From Apiospora phragmitis (lineage: Eukaryota; Ascomycota; Sordariomycetes; Amphisphaeriales; Apiosporaceae), in contig JAQQWL010000002.1 in the NCBI GenBank assembly GCA_038363925.1, positions 744,001-808,000 of the forward strand: a stretch of DNA of 64,000 nt, read 5' to 3'. This document shows, one piece after another, positions 1-11,662 of this stretch (position 1 is the stretch's first letter; the number at the start of each line of letters is the position of its first letter). The position numbers and the translations under genes were made by a program. The notes under the pieces were generated by a model. That model saw only the letters and a list, made by a program, of their open reading frames with translations. It was not told the DNA's origin and did not search any database.

Positions 1-2393
1 CGTCGAGCATGAAATCTCAACGAGACTAGTAAAGGTTACAACGGTCGGCCACACTCCGGTAGTCCAGCTGCTTGGGTAGGGTCAGTTTCGCATTTCATTC
101 GTCAATTGAAAAAGATCAGAGCAAATTTGAAAACGAAGATGAGGAAAAGAGATGTTTCGCCTCTCTCGCAAGCATGAAGTGTCTTCCGAAAAGTGCCGGG
201 TCATGAGTCGGTGTAAATATGATCAATATTGTTTCTGGTCCATTCCGATGTGATCAACGCCGGAGGCAGAAATAACCTCCGATCCCAAGTTGACAGGAAA
301 CCGGTGCCACACCAGGACCCATTGACATGTCTTGGCGCGTCCTGTTGTATTGTTGTTGAGCACGGTTTGGCCGAGAGCATTCCATGTCGACTAGGTCCAA
401 GTGCTAAGGCCTGCTCAGTCGGGAGTCTCGTTACTTGGGAGGAGGGCGGGCTCGTCCTAGGTTTGCATCAAGGACGGGGCCAGTTGAATCTTCATCGTGG
501 CATGGTGGCATTGTCGAGATTTGAGACGGGAGCTCAATTGCGGAAGCACCATCGGCGGGGTTTCCGACTAGCAATGAACACAAGTAAAGATATATGCTGA
601 TCAATAGTAGTTGGGTTCACTCTACGTCTGATGTTGTTACATTTTGGAGTGGAGAGGAGAGGAGGTGTCATCTCAAATAAGCAAAATGCAACAATCTTTT
701 GAGAGGTTGCAGTCACAGGCTCAGATGTCACTGTCCGGGGAAGCAACAGACTCGAAAGGCACCGACCGGCCTTGCTTCCGCATTGCCCGCCATTGGGCTA
801 AATGATTGATTCCCCACCCCACTTGCACATGAAGCAACGACGCAAGTTAGCGAAGCGATGAGAAGAGAAGGGAGTAACTCGGCCATTTTCGCATCAATAT
901 TTTCATATCGGCCCTGATCTCTGCGAGGCACATACAGTAGTAGTGATCCGTGGTCCATGGCCATTTGGTTGAAGTTCCAAGTTTCTACCCATTAGTCGCT
1001 TTGCCTGGGCACGATGGCTTAGATGTTCCAGGAGGCCCCCCGCACCTGCCCAGGCCAATACTTCTGGAACGAACTCTTTCTCCTTCTGGTCAGGGGGTCG
1101 ATGCGTAAATCGTGGCTGTGATGAGTGGTAGTGATTAGCCCCGAACTCCGTTTGGCCTGCAAGAGCGACCGCATCCGCTCGATGTCTGCTCTCTAGATAC
1201 AGCAAGTAATAGCCACCTATCCAAAATAACATCGAGGCAACTCTACGGCCGTTCGATGAGGCCTGAGATCGCAGGTCAGGCTTCCTATGTAGGAAGGTAT
1301 GCAGGTGCAACTTCCCAAAGCAGTCATGTCAACGCCAGAAGTTCTCAGCTGCATGTTTTCCCTAGCGGTGTTGTACCATTCAGTAGTATTGCATGTGCTA
1401 TGTCAGTTGGGATGAAACTCCTGTAAGCAGGTTGCTGGGCATTGATCCGGAAGACTACGATGCGACGCAGCTGCGATTCTTGCAAAGTCTAGTGCACCGT
1501 CGGACAGAAGACGGCCCTTTCGGCGTCATTGCCGAAGGATTCTTGATCTGCCGCTTACCGCAACTATTTACCGACCGGCGAAGGAGCCTCAGATCAGAGG
1601 CGTCGGTCGACATAAGGTTGCAATCAATCGATGCAAGGGACCGACTTTGCGCATTTTCTAACCGATTGTACTGTACAGTAAGCATGCCTCATTAGAGCCG
1701 CCCTCCAATCTCATTCGCCAAGCCCGTCTGGCCCTACATATCGATTTCGCTTCTCACCTTGTCCGTCACCCCTGGCGGATGCGATGACCCGATTCCTGGC
1801 CTTGCTTGGTTGCTGTGCCTCATTCCTGTGGATTGCAACTTGGACGCTGGTTCCTCCTCCCCCACGTTCTCCGTCGTTTGACTGCTGCTTTCGCAAGAAG
1901 AGAAGAGTACTATCGCCAATCGCCCATTTCATCAGAACCCCCAAGCATCGTCGTCACCACCAATCTGAGCTGTCACTTCGTATAGGCTTCTTCTGGTCGG
2001 GTTAGAGTCTGGCTGGGGAAGGATATCCGCCTCGGCCATTGCTGTTCGTCGTCCCGAATGCGTGGTCAAGTGGATCCTCCGCAGGGCGGTGCTACTAACA
2101 GAAGGGAAGGGATCGCCATCTCGACCCTGCTCTCTCCACGATGCCCAATCTCCAGCCATCAATGCGGTCGCCAGCTAGTATTAGTTCGGGATGGGGAGGA
2201 TAGGGAACCCTGTTGGGAAGGCTTAGGGAAAGAGTATAATTAATGAACCACAAGGGCCGGCCTTTGACATGATCCTTCCCTTCCCTTCTTCACCACCCAG
2301 TACAGTCTTATTATAGACATCTTACCCAAGTCATTCCTTTTGTACACTCTGCTTGGCCTGTCCTCCTGGTCAGCCCCCTATAATTTGGTCACC
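1..2393. other. Intergenic, no supported gene
   Basis: The stretch has several short overlapping open frames on both strands (for example 229-600 plus and 903-1310 minus). None has a recognisable motif, a convincing start or intron structure, or a codon pattern different from its antisense partner. The last few hundred bases are presumably the promoter of the FAD oxidase gene. No RNA gene or repeat was recognised. Confidence 0.5.
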
Positions 2394-4260
2394 ATGAGGC
2401 CCAGTACCTTGTTATTGCCGGCTTGGCAGTCGGCCGCCCTAGTGGCCGCTGCCGCCACTCCTTATATCCCGGCCGGCACCAACGCCGCCGCGCCTGGCTG
2501 CTACTGCATGCCGGGTGATGCATGCTGGCCTTCGGCTGACACATGGTCGGCCCTCAACTCGACCGTCAGCAGCAGACTGGTGGCGACCGTCCCGATTGGC
2601 TCGCGCTGCCATGATCCTACATACGATGCCGAGGCTTGCGCCGCTCTGCAGAAAGGCTGGGCCGAGCCACAAACCCAGTAAGTTCAGCGCGATTCGAGCA
2701 GCACTTGTACACCAAGACGTGGGGCTAATACCAATGACAGCATACCCTCATCTTCCTCCGTGATGCATCCTTTCTTTGCCAACCAAAGTTGTGATCCGTT
2801 CACCCCCAGGTCTCAGCCCTGCCTGCTAGGCAACTATGCAGCATATGCTGTCAACGTCACCAGCAAGGAGGATATTCAGGCAGCCCTCGCGTTCGCCAAG
2901 ACCAACAATGTCCGCACCGTAATCCGCAACACTGGCCATGAGTAAGTACTTCTATAAATAGTCTGGCGATGAGGAGTGTAAGACCTCTGAACTGATCTGA
3001 CCTGAACAACCAACAGTTTCCTGGGACGTTCCACCGGTGCCGGATCCCTGGCCATCTGGACCCAGTACCTCAAGGACATTGAGTTCTCCGACTGGTCCGA
3101 CGAGTTCTACCAGGGCCCCGCCGTCAAGTTCGGCGCCGGCGTCATCGGCTACGAAGCTACCGAGGCTGCGCACGCCAAGGGTCTCGTGGTCGTGGGCGGC
3201 GAATGCCCGACCGTCGGCATCGCCGGCGGCTACACCAGGGCGGCGGCCACTCGGCCCTGACCACCACCTTCGGCCTGGCCGCGGACCAGACGCTCGAGTT
3301 CGAGGTCGTGACCGCCTCGGGCGAGGTCGTCACGGCGTCGCGGCACGAGAATGAGGACCTGTACTTTGCGCTGAGCGGTGGCGGCCCCGGCACCTTCGGT
3401 GTCGTCACCGCCATGACGGTGCGCGCTCACCCCGACGTGAATGTCGGCGGCGCCACGCTGCAGATGGCCGCCGCCAGCACGACGCAAGACAAGTTTTACG
3501 AGGCCATCTCGCGCTTCCACGCGCTGCTGCCCAACATGACGGACCAGGGCGCCATGGTGGTCACTACTTCGCCAGCAGCGTGCTGATGGTGAACCCCGTG
3601 ACGGTCTACAACTCGACGGGCGACTACGTCCAGGACACGGTTCTGGCGCCCTTCATCACGACCTTGAACGAGCTCGGCATCCCCCACAAGGTCAGCTACT
3701 CCACCAAAAGCTACCGCGACCACTACGACACCTACATGGGCCCCTTGCCCTACGGCCACGTCATGGTCGAGGAGTACAACTTCGGCAGCCGCATGATCCC
3801 GCGCTCTGTGCTCGAGGACAACAACGACGGCCTCCAGGCCGTGCTCAAGAACCTGACCCTGCACGGCGTCCTCGCGGTCGGCGACGCCCTCAACGCCACG
3901 GCCCCGCACCCGACGGCCAACGCCGTGAACCCGGTCTGGCGCACGACGGGCGTGCACATGCAGCTGACGACGGCGTGGAACGACACGGCGCCCTGGGCCG
4001 ACATGGTGGAGGCGCAGCGCCGCATCACGGACGAGTACGTGCCGCAGATGGAGGCCGTCACGCCCGGGTCGGGCGCCTACATCAACGAGGCCGACTTCCA
4101 CCAGCCCGACTGGCAGCAGACCTTCTTCGGCGCCAACTACGACCGTCTCCTCCAGATCAAGCAGAAGTGGGACCCCGAGGGCCGGTTTTGGGCTATCCGA
4201 ACGGTCGGCAGCGATGCTTGGAACGTGGCGGCGGATGGGCGCATGTGCAGGGCCACGTAG
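2394..4260 (+). CDS. Secreted FAD-linked oxidase, BBE/VAO family, with two apparent frame breaks
   Basis: Predicted secreted flavin oxidase of the berberine-bridge/6-hydroxynicotine oxidase type; the substrate cannot be told. Exons are 2394-2677, 2741-2941 and 3017-4260, with GTAAGT donors and CAG acceptors. The N-terminus is hydrophobic and signal-like, followed by a Cys-rich segment (CYCMPGDACW) usual in this fungal group. The FAD domain shows the NTGHD motif (His about residue 161) and GGECPTVG (Cys about residue 225), the two residues expected for bicovalent flavin. The C-terminal BBE part has NYDRLLQIKQKWDPEG and ends with VGSDAW. The frame breaks twice, each consistent with one missing base: near 3236 (inside the conserved GGYTQGGGHS motif) and near 3560 (before HYFASS). 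Compensated, the length is 576 residues, normal for the family. It is either a recent pseudogene or, more likely, sequence error. Confidence 0.85.
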
Positions 4261-5137
4261 AGTTGGATGCAAGTAGACGGCGGTAGAGGCGAGGGCTGAC
4301 GAAGTAGATGATACCCATTAACTAATTAACACATGTTTGATTACTTCTAATGCTCCATCTCGGAGTGTCCTTTGAACGGTACTTCGGCATGCAGCTTTTA
4401 TGTGTTCCTATTTACTCCGGCTTCTACACATCCCTTTCTGTATCTTCAAGAGATGTCGGAGATGGAGTGAGACTGCACCAGCTCGCTTGGACACGCTAAA
4501 CTTGGAAGTGACATGCCGGCAATAATCAATGAACGCACTGGCAAGATAACATGCTTGTTATTGGTCTTGGGGGTGAGCTATGGATGCTACCTACTACGTA
4601 GATGCGGCACCCGGTTTCCAATCACGGCAACTCAGGTCGACAAACCAAGAGAGCTCCTGTAGGCAGACCGGACCCGCGACGGATCGACGGTAAGACGTCA
4701 GGACGTTGAAGCGAAGAGGACCAAAAGGGTTCGGTACTAGCGATAGTCTTGCCGTGGTCTCCAGTATCCCCAGTTTACAGCATCTTACCCCAAGTTTGGT
4801 GTCTCCATAACCCCCCGCATCTCCGCCATTTCGCTACCAGCTACCCCGAAGCTATTACATGCACCCCCAATGGCTCACCATGCCGGCTGGGGTCGGAGCG
4901 TCTGACCAGTGACGAAGTCATCTTTCGTGCCCGATAAAGTGCCGGAGGGGTACCTCGCTTAAGTCTTTATCCCAGCACCTATTCATATGTAATTTGTTGG
5001 AATACAATCGTACCTGCGCCGGTATTTTGTCCCTTCGCCATCTTATTGTTCCTTGCTGCTGGAAAGCTTTGAATCAACACTTTCAAGACCGTAGAGAGAA
5101 AGGCTGGCTACTTCACCCCAGTAAACAGGTGCTCAAC
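4261..5137. other. Intergenic between FAD oxidase and MFS gene
   Basis: About 0.9 kb with no supported gene. It must hold the 3' end of the oxidase transcript and the promoter and leader of the transporter gene. The open frame reaching back to 4994 is in frame with the transporter, but the first ATG in it is at 5138. Confidence 0.5.
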
Positions 5138-6888
5138 ATGGACTCGATCGAGCAAGAAAAGGCCGATGCCGCAACGGTCGAGCATCGGAAGCCGCTGGAC
5201 GCATCTAGCGACGAGGCGTCATTCCGACAGTTCGCGTCGGCAGGAGAGGAATGGCACCACATGATGACGAAGAGGATGCTCCGGAAAGTTGACGGCCATC
5301 TATTGCCCGTGTTGATCCTTATGTATCTGCTCAACTTTCTCGATCGGAAGTAAGTCTACCTCGCCTGGTTTATTCTGTCCTCCCCTTTGGTTTGACAAAA
5401 CACATTGCGCACCATACTCTCGCTCCAAGGGGGTTAAATAAAAACAGCTCAAAGAAAGAAAGAAACGAAAAAGTCTAATCCGCGGCCAAACAGCAACCTC
5501 TCCCAAGCCCGCCTGGGCACGCTCGAGGCCGACCTGGGCATGACGGGCACCGACTTCAACCTGGCGACGTCGATCCTGTTCGTGGGGTACCTGCTGATGC
5601 AGCTGCCGTCGAACCTGGCGCTGACTCGCGTGCGGCCGTCGCTGTACCTCGGCGTCGCCATGACCGTCTGGGGCGTCATCTCGGCCTGCCAGGCCGCCAC
5701 CCGCAGCTTCGGCGGGCTCGTCGCCGCCCGCTTCATGCTCGGCTTCGCCGAGGCCCCCTTTTTTCCCGGCGCCGTCTTTCTCATGAGCTCGTGGTACACC
5801 CGCGCCGAGATGGCGCACCGCATCGCTTGGTTCTATTCGGGGTCGTCGCTGGCCAACTCTTTCGGGGGGCTGATCGGGGCGGGCGTGTTGGGGAATTTGA
5901 ACGGGGCGCATGGGATTGCTGGTTGGTAAGTACTGTCAATCATCATCATCATCATATGCCGTAATTTTCTCCTGGCTGGCAGACTGAATGACTGGCTAAT
6001 CGAGTAATAATAGGCGATGGCTCTTCATCATTGAGGGCTCCATTACCGTCGCCGCGGCCCTCTCCTCCATCTTCATCCTGCCCAACTACCCGGCCACGAC
6101 CAAGTGGCTCTCGCGCGAGGAGCAGGCGTACGCCCAGTGGCGCCTGATCGACGACACGGGCGAAGCCGACAGCGCTGGCGCCAGTACGCTCAAGGAGGGC
6201 GTCCTGCTGGCGCTGCGGGACCCGCGGCTGTACCTGTTCACGCTGCTGCAGCACGCCTCGCTGCTGTCGCAGAGCTTCCAGTACATGTTTCCCGCCATCG
6301 TGCAGACGCTCGGCTACGGCAGCGTTGAGACGCTGCTGATCACGGCGCCCATCTGGATCGGCACCTTCCTGGTCTCGCTCGTCGTGACGTACACGTCGGG
6401 CCGGTTCCGCGAACGCAGCTGGCACATCATCGCGCTGATGCTTATCTCGGTCGTCGGCAACGTCATCGTCGTCGCGACGCTGAACACGGCCGTCCGCTTC
6501 TTCGCCATGTTCCTCATGCCCATGGGCGCCGTCGCCGCCTACCAGATCATCCTGGCCTGGGTCTCCAACAGTTTTCCGCGCCCGCTCGTCAAGCGCAGCG
6601 TCTGTATTTCTTTTGCCAACATGATCGGCAACTGCGCCAACATCTACGGGCCCTACATGTACCCGACCTCGCAGGGGCCCCGCTACCTGCCCGGCGGCGC
6701 CGGCACCGCCGCCGCCGCGCTCGTGACTGCGTTGCTCGCGCTGACGGTGCGCGTGGTGCTGGCGCGGGAGAACCGGAAGCTCGAGGCCAGGGAGACTATC
6801 CGATTCGGAGGGCAATGTGACGGCGGCTGGTGGGACCGGGCATGGCGAGATTGATGAGAGGGCGGTTGGCTTTAGATATGTCTTGTAG
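5138..6888 (+). CDS. MFS permease, ACS (allantoate/tartrate/nicotinate-type) family
   Basis: Plasma-membrane major-facilitator permease of the anion:cation symporter family, which moves small organic acids, vitamins or amides; the substrate is not assignable. Exons are 5138-5349, 5494-5925 and 6014 onwards; both introns start GTAAGT. A hydrophilic N-tail of about 55 residues precedes TM1 (LPVLILMYLLNFLDRNN). The family signature RFMLGFAEAPFFPGAVF lies in TM4-5 and SSWYTRAEMAHRIAWFYSG follows. The frame as given stops at 6854 (494 residues) with an atypical tail. In the next frame the sequence ends VGFRYVL at 6888, the usual ACS C-terminus. One extra G in the run at 6790-6792 would join the two and give 505 residues, so the span is drawn to 6888. 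It lies 0.9 kb downstream of the FAD oxidase on the same strand; a shared catabolic role is possible but unproven. Confidence 0.88.
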
Positions 6889-8330
6889 ATATCAGCTGTC
6901 ATACTGTAGGATAATAGGGGTTACATAACGGATAGGTTAGTGAAGCCTGTTCTGACCCAGCCTACGGCTAGCTGGAGTTCAATGTATCGAAAATGGGGTA
7001 CCCCATTGTCAACTATGACATCAACGCTGTTACCAGTGGCGTCCGCGATACCAACAACCTTTCCCACTTCTCCATGCTACCAAGAGCTCGATCTACGTTC
7101 TTCTCGAGTTTGGCGGCGTCAACCTGGGCTTCGAACCTTGCAACATCTTCCTCCGTGCTAGAGTGAGCATTATCGTCAATAAAAATGAACGAAAAACGTA
7201 ATTTAACGTGGAGGTTGTTCTTACGCGGTGATCAGTAAACCATACCCCCCCAATGACCGCCGAAATAACCAATACTGACGAACTGTATCATACCTAAGTG
7301 GTATTACAGTATTGAGAGGCAACTCGACATTCTCTTGGGGCTGAGGTGCTAGTAAAGCCTGTCAACCTTCGGTTTCGCAGCCTAATAGGTCTGCAAACTT
7401 TTGCAAGTAATCTTCCATTTTGGGTGGTAAAGGGGCTGCCTGGGAGCGCCAAGGAAAACCCCTGGGTCGGTGGGAACAATGCCGCCAATGTTGTCCAAGG
7501 CTAGGATCATGAGTTCCCAATCCCTGAGGTAATTCGTGGGAGCTTCCTGGTCTGTCTATGTCACCTACCCCTTTCCATACTGCTATCTACCCCAACAAAG
7601 CTCCTTTATTGCTCACAACCTAGGCCTATCAACCGATCAATTCGGATATTTTCGGCTCGCTCGACATGACCGAGAGGTTCTCGTTGGTTCAGACGTCGAA
7701 TATACCCAGTAGTAGTGACTAAGGCCTGAACAAGAACAGGAAGTTGATCCCACCTGTGGTAGACCAGGGAACTGTATAATTATAGAGCGTGGGGTGGTAT
7801 AGGAAACAGTATGCGCTATTAATCCTCAGCTGCCATTAAGTGCGGGCTTCTAGTTCGTACCGGGTGGGGTAGGATGCCTAAAGAATTATATTGTGGCAAA
7901 GAATGCTGTAAACAAGCATCTACTACTTGTGACCACTGACCTTAAAGGGGCTGGGCAGGGCAAAAGGGCTTACAGATTCATGATTTCCTCAGTCACGTTA
8001 GCGATGGCCCTATTTCAGTGCCGTTTGTATCAGTTGCCCTGCAGTGATAAGGCAGTAACAAAGCTGAGTTCTAATAGTGGATAGTGTCAGGGGTCTGCGT
8101 GTATGGAGTTATGGTCGAAACTAAGGCACAACTATTTATAAGAAATCCTACATATTCAAAGATTGAATGTCCTCTTTTCATTCCAGAACACCGGTCGACA
8201 CTTGATAATTACTTGGCTTACCACAGAGTACACTTCGGACTTCCGGTCTCTTACCTGGCTTAACAGAACTCTCGCGAAGTCAGCTTTGCATCCTATTGCC
8301 TAGGATAATCAAGAATCATACCACTGCATC
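6889..8330. other. Intergenic, 1.4 kb, nothing recognised
   Basis: Only short frames without motifs on either strand. A perfect tRNA B-box-like string on the minus strand near 7120 was examined and does not fold into a tRNA. The final 200 bases are the likely promoter of the next gene. Confidence 0.5.
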
Positions 8331-9013
8331 ATGGCTGCTCCTCAAGGTATGCTAAAACCAGATGGATCAACTTTATAGGGGCACCAAGGCTAACTAGTAC
8401 TTTTCATGAAGCCCCCGGGATGCTTGCTGGCCTGCCACCTGAGATCCGGTTCAACATCTATGACCTGACGTGGAAGAACCGAACCCACAAGTTTTCTTGC
8501 CGCGGCCCGAGCCTTGTGTTCATCCGCCATATGGATCTCTCGCCCCCGAAAATTGCTTCCGTGTGCCGCGAAATGCGAGACTACGCGCGGCAAAAGTACC
8601 AAATATTCCCCCTGGCCTACCGCAAGCGGGATTTCAATCTCATCAAACTTATGATCGGGCGGCGTATTCTGCCCATAGCAGCAATGCACAACCTCATTCT
8701 CGATCAGTTGCATACGAACGCCACCGCGAAGCGATTGCCGGCCTGGTTCAGCACAAGCTACGATTCCATCGAGGTTCAGCTTGGCTCCAGTAGCTATGTC
8801 GGCGAAATTCTCCGGGAGGCAATCGATTTCGATGAGAGCAATCGCCTCTTGATAAGCATGTGGCCGACTCATTCTGGCATGGAGCATTTGCCATCGAGAA
8901 CCATCGATCAGCCAGAGACCGAATTCTACCGCCTTCTGAAAACGAAACGCGATGAGGCTCTCATCCTCCCTGGCGACGAGCTCCTTGCGATTGCTTTTAT
9001 TCTACCGGGCTAA
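8331..9013 (+). CDS. 2EXR-domain protein (first of a tandem pair)
   Basis: Small fungal protein of the 2EXR group (an F-box-like fold named for two E-x-R motifs), function unknown. Exon 1 is 8331-8346 (MAAPQ plus one base); a 65-nt intron (GTATGC...AAG) runs to 8411; exon 2 is 8412-9013, about 205 residues. The domain begins LAGLPPEIRFNIYDL, continues with DLSPPKIASVCREMRDYA and ends near PAWFSTSYDSIEVQ, followed by a less conserved tail. The start was chosen because the phase-1 intron restores the frame directly before the domain. The same intron position and phase occur in the gene at 9596, which marks the two as duplicates. The reading frame is intact. Confidence 0.75.
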
Positions 9014-9595
9014 CCTAGTATGTATGGCGGGGGCAAAAGGAATAATGAGGCCATACAAAGTGTAGATAATCTGTGCTACTTAGAGGCCTAGTCCCGGGAC
9101 TTTTTCTTTCATATGCAGGCATGGGCGGAACACACATGTATTAGCGAGAAGGTACGAGATGGGTAATGGAACTTAGGGTCTGGTTTAAGGCATAGAGGAT
9201 CATTAATATAGTTGGCTATCTATATCTACCAACATAGTGGCATGTCTCCCACACTCATAGGTAAGCACTCTGGATAATATCCAGCTTTATACGTGACTGA
9301 GACGACAATGTCGAAGTTTATCTGGTCCCCGTATAAAGTCGCCGGCTGTCATCCTCGTGTTGCGTGCTGTAGAGCCAAGACCTAGTCGTCGAAGAAGATT
9401 CAGGGGTCGGCGAGGGTGAAGTGCTCCGCAAAAAGGTGAATACAATGCACATCAAAGCCCTACAGAATCTTTTTTGTGTTTCGAAATTATCGTGAAACTC
9501 TGCACCACCAGAACATCCCAAGAAACCAACAGAATAAGCTTCACCCACAGGCTATTCATCAAGAAACAACAGCCACCAACCATCACTTCATCATC

Positions 9596-10324
9596 ATGTC
9601 TAACGCGGGAAGCACTCCCAGCGGTAATGGAGTCGTTCAGATCGTCCAAGGTAAGTCGCGCCGAACAACTCCAAGCCACCAATGCGTCTCAGGAGTCGTG
9701 GTTGCTAATCACCACTCACCACCACGCAGCCCCCCAGCCTCCTCGCCAAACCGGCAGACTCATGGCCCTACCCACCGAGCTCCGGCACAAGATTTTCGAG
9801 TTGATGCTCATTCTCACTCGCGGTCCCCAGAGCTTCCTCTGCCTGCCCAATGGATACGCCTTCGTCACCGGCCTGGATCTGTCCTTCCCCCTCATTACCC
9901 GCGTCTGCCGCGACATGTTCCTCTACGTGGTCGGAGACGCAGAGTTCCGGAAGATCTGCTTGGCCTACCGGGTCCTCGCCTGCCCGCCCCAGTACATGAC
10001 TCTGCAGATCCCCTACTTCCCGAACCCTCGCTCGTGGCCCATCTTCGGCGTCGTCAACCCGTTTCATCGAGTCACGGGCTGGTTCAGCGCTACACACGAC
10101 ACCTTTGAGCTCGAGTACGACGACCACCCGGAGTGGGTCGTGACGGACGTCTGGACCGTCGGCGCCGGGGGTCCCTATGTCGGACATGTCACCGAACTGG
10201 CTCGATCTACCCCGTATTTCCTGCTGCCACCCCTGCCAACCTATGGAACGCCCTTCACGACGAACTGACCAGCAAGATCGATGCTGCCAGGCAGAACGCT
10301 CAGCAGGGCTCTGAGCAGGATTGA
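9596..10324 (+). CDS. 2EXR-domain protein (second of a tandem pair), probable frame break near the end
   Basis: Paralogue of the gene at 8331, function unknown. Exons are 9596-9650 and 9730-10268 or 10324; the intron begins GTAAGT and ends GCAG in phase 1. The domain shows LMALPTELRHKIFEL, DLSFPLITRVCRDMF and TGWFSATHDTFELE, matching the neighbour block for block. The uninterrupted frame stops at 10268. The frame one base off continues to 10324 with a helical tail (NALHDELTSKIDAARQ) placed where the neighbour has FYRLLKTKRDEA. One missing base in the C-rich stretch around 10210-10235 would join them and give 216 residues. The start at 9596 follows an A-rich leader. Confidence 0.72.
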
Positions 10325-11122
10325 GTACACTTGTGGCCAGGTCCCGAGGTTTTCTACACACAACATCATGAGAGAGACGCGCCGAGGCGTTATGGGATAA
10401 TGAGTTGTTAGGACCTGAGTTGAGGAACCTACTATCCATGGCTGTTCACCATCTGTTGTTTACCTTCAGTAAACATTGGACGCCACCAGCAGTACCCCTT
10501 GCTACTAGCAGACATAATCCCATCCTATACCCTGACTTAAACATTAATAGCACTGAGAACTTGTGACTTCTAGTATTTATGTCGCAAGGACCAAAACATC
10601 GAGGATAAATAACCACTGTAGAAACTCTACTGGGTGTTATCGGAGTATTGCCTATAATACGCCCTGGGCAACCACCGACCAGGTTGATTAAAAATAGGAA
10701 ATGGTCAACATATGTTAGATAAAGAGAAGCACCAGACTATAAGGATGTAAGTGGACAGGATGGAAGGGATGCCGCTCCGACTACTTATCCACTGATGTCT
10801 AATATGTCGACGGTCGGCAGTCGGCGGGCCATTGAGCCATAAGAGCAGGCTACAATGGTAGGCTCTGTGGCAGCAGTTGGCCCAGTCGTGGCAATTCCTT
10901 GTTTTCTAGGCATCACTCCCATAGCTGGAACACTGAGTCTCGGATCCTAGGGTAAAGGCGACCCAGCAACAGAACACTGGCAAAGCAACAACGCGTACTT
11001 ACGTGTTCTGTTGTTATTCAATCGCATTTAAAAACTCCGACTGTCTACATATCAAATTATCGTGCCAACAAGATTACAACCACATCTCGCGATCTCGGTA
11101 GTCACAAGCTTGGAATAGCACG
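10325..11122. other. Intergenic, 0.8 kb
   Basis: No open frame of note, no RNA gene and no repeat seen. It contains the terminator region of the second 2EXR gene and the promoter of the gene at 11123. Confidence 0.5.
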
Positions 11123-11662
11123 ATGGCACCTGAAAACGCCATGCCCATCACTGGCGATCAAATGGACGTTCTCGACAGATTGTGGGACGTCTTCGAGAAA
11201 GTTGCAGTAATTTTGGGACTCACCACTTCAAAACCTTAACCCATCCGGATCGTGGAATTTGCTCACCCTCGCAGATCCACTGGTCCTCACTTGCCATTCG
11301 TGGTGGCTTCTCCGATTATATTGATGCCATGTCTCATTACGACTACATTAGCAAGTTCCCGCCGGACAACATTCTCATTACACGCCGTGACCTCAAGATT
11401 GTGATCGGTTTGTCGAACATTCTTTACTCTGTTAAGGTATGTCCTTGCTAGCATTTTGATTATCTGGCATCGGTGAGTAACTAATCGGTTGGTACCGTAG
11501 GTCGATTGGAAGCGCGTTGCGGAGCGCTCAGGCCTCAAGGATGAAGAAATGGCCAAAATCCACCATCACGACCTGGCCATGCTCGAACGCACCTGCAACA
11601 TTCCCCGCGATATCAACGATGCCCCCTGCCCACATGTATTCCTTGGTCTCTCGGCCGGATAG
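11123..11662 (+). CDS. Small protein of unknown function, three exons
   Basis: I do not recognise the family. Exons are 11123-11206, 11275-11436 and 11501-11662, all phase 0. Donors are GTAATT and GTATGT; acceptors are GCAG and GTAG; a CTTAAC branch-point-like string lies in intron 1. The product is 135 residues, soluble, with no signal peptide or membrane segment. It starts MAPENAMPITGDQMDVLDRLW and has a central stretch with RGGFSDYIDAM and FPPDNILITRRDLK. The C-terminal exon is helical and charged. The clean phase-0 joins over three exons make a real gene likely. It sits between the 2EXR pair and another orphan frame, so this part of the window is rich in fungus-specific genes. Confidence 0.65.

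Noticed and set aside
3496..4272. Minus-strand open frame of 258 codons
   Set aside because: It is a shadow of the C/G-rich third exon of the FAD oxidase; the plus strand carries the conserved motifs.
5952..6902. Minus-strand open frame of 316 codons
   Set aside because: Antisense to the third exon of the MFS permease; composed of Arg/Gly/Asp-rich low-information sequence with no motif.
7105..7145. B-box-like GGTTCGAAGCC on the minus strand
   Set aside because: The flanking bases do not form a T-stem and no A-box or acceptor stem is at the right distance, so it is not a tRNA gene.
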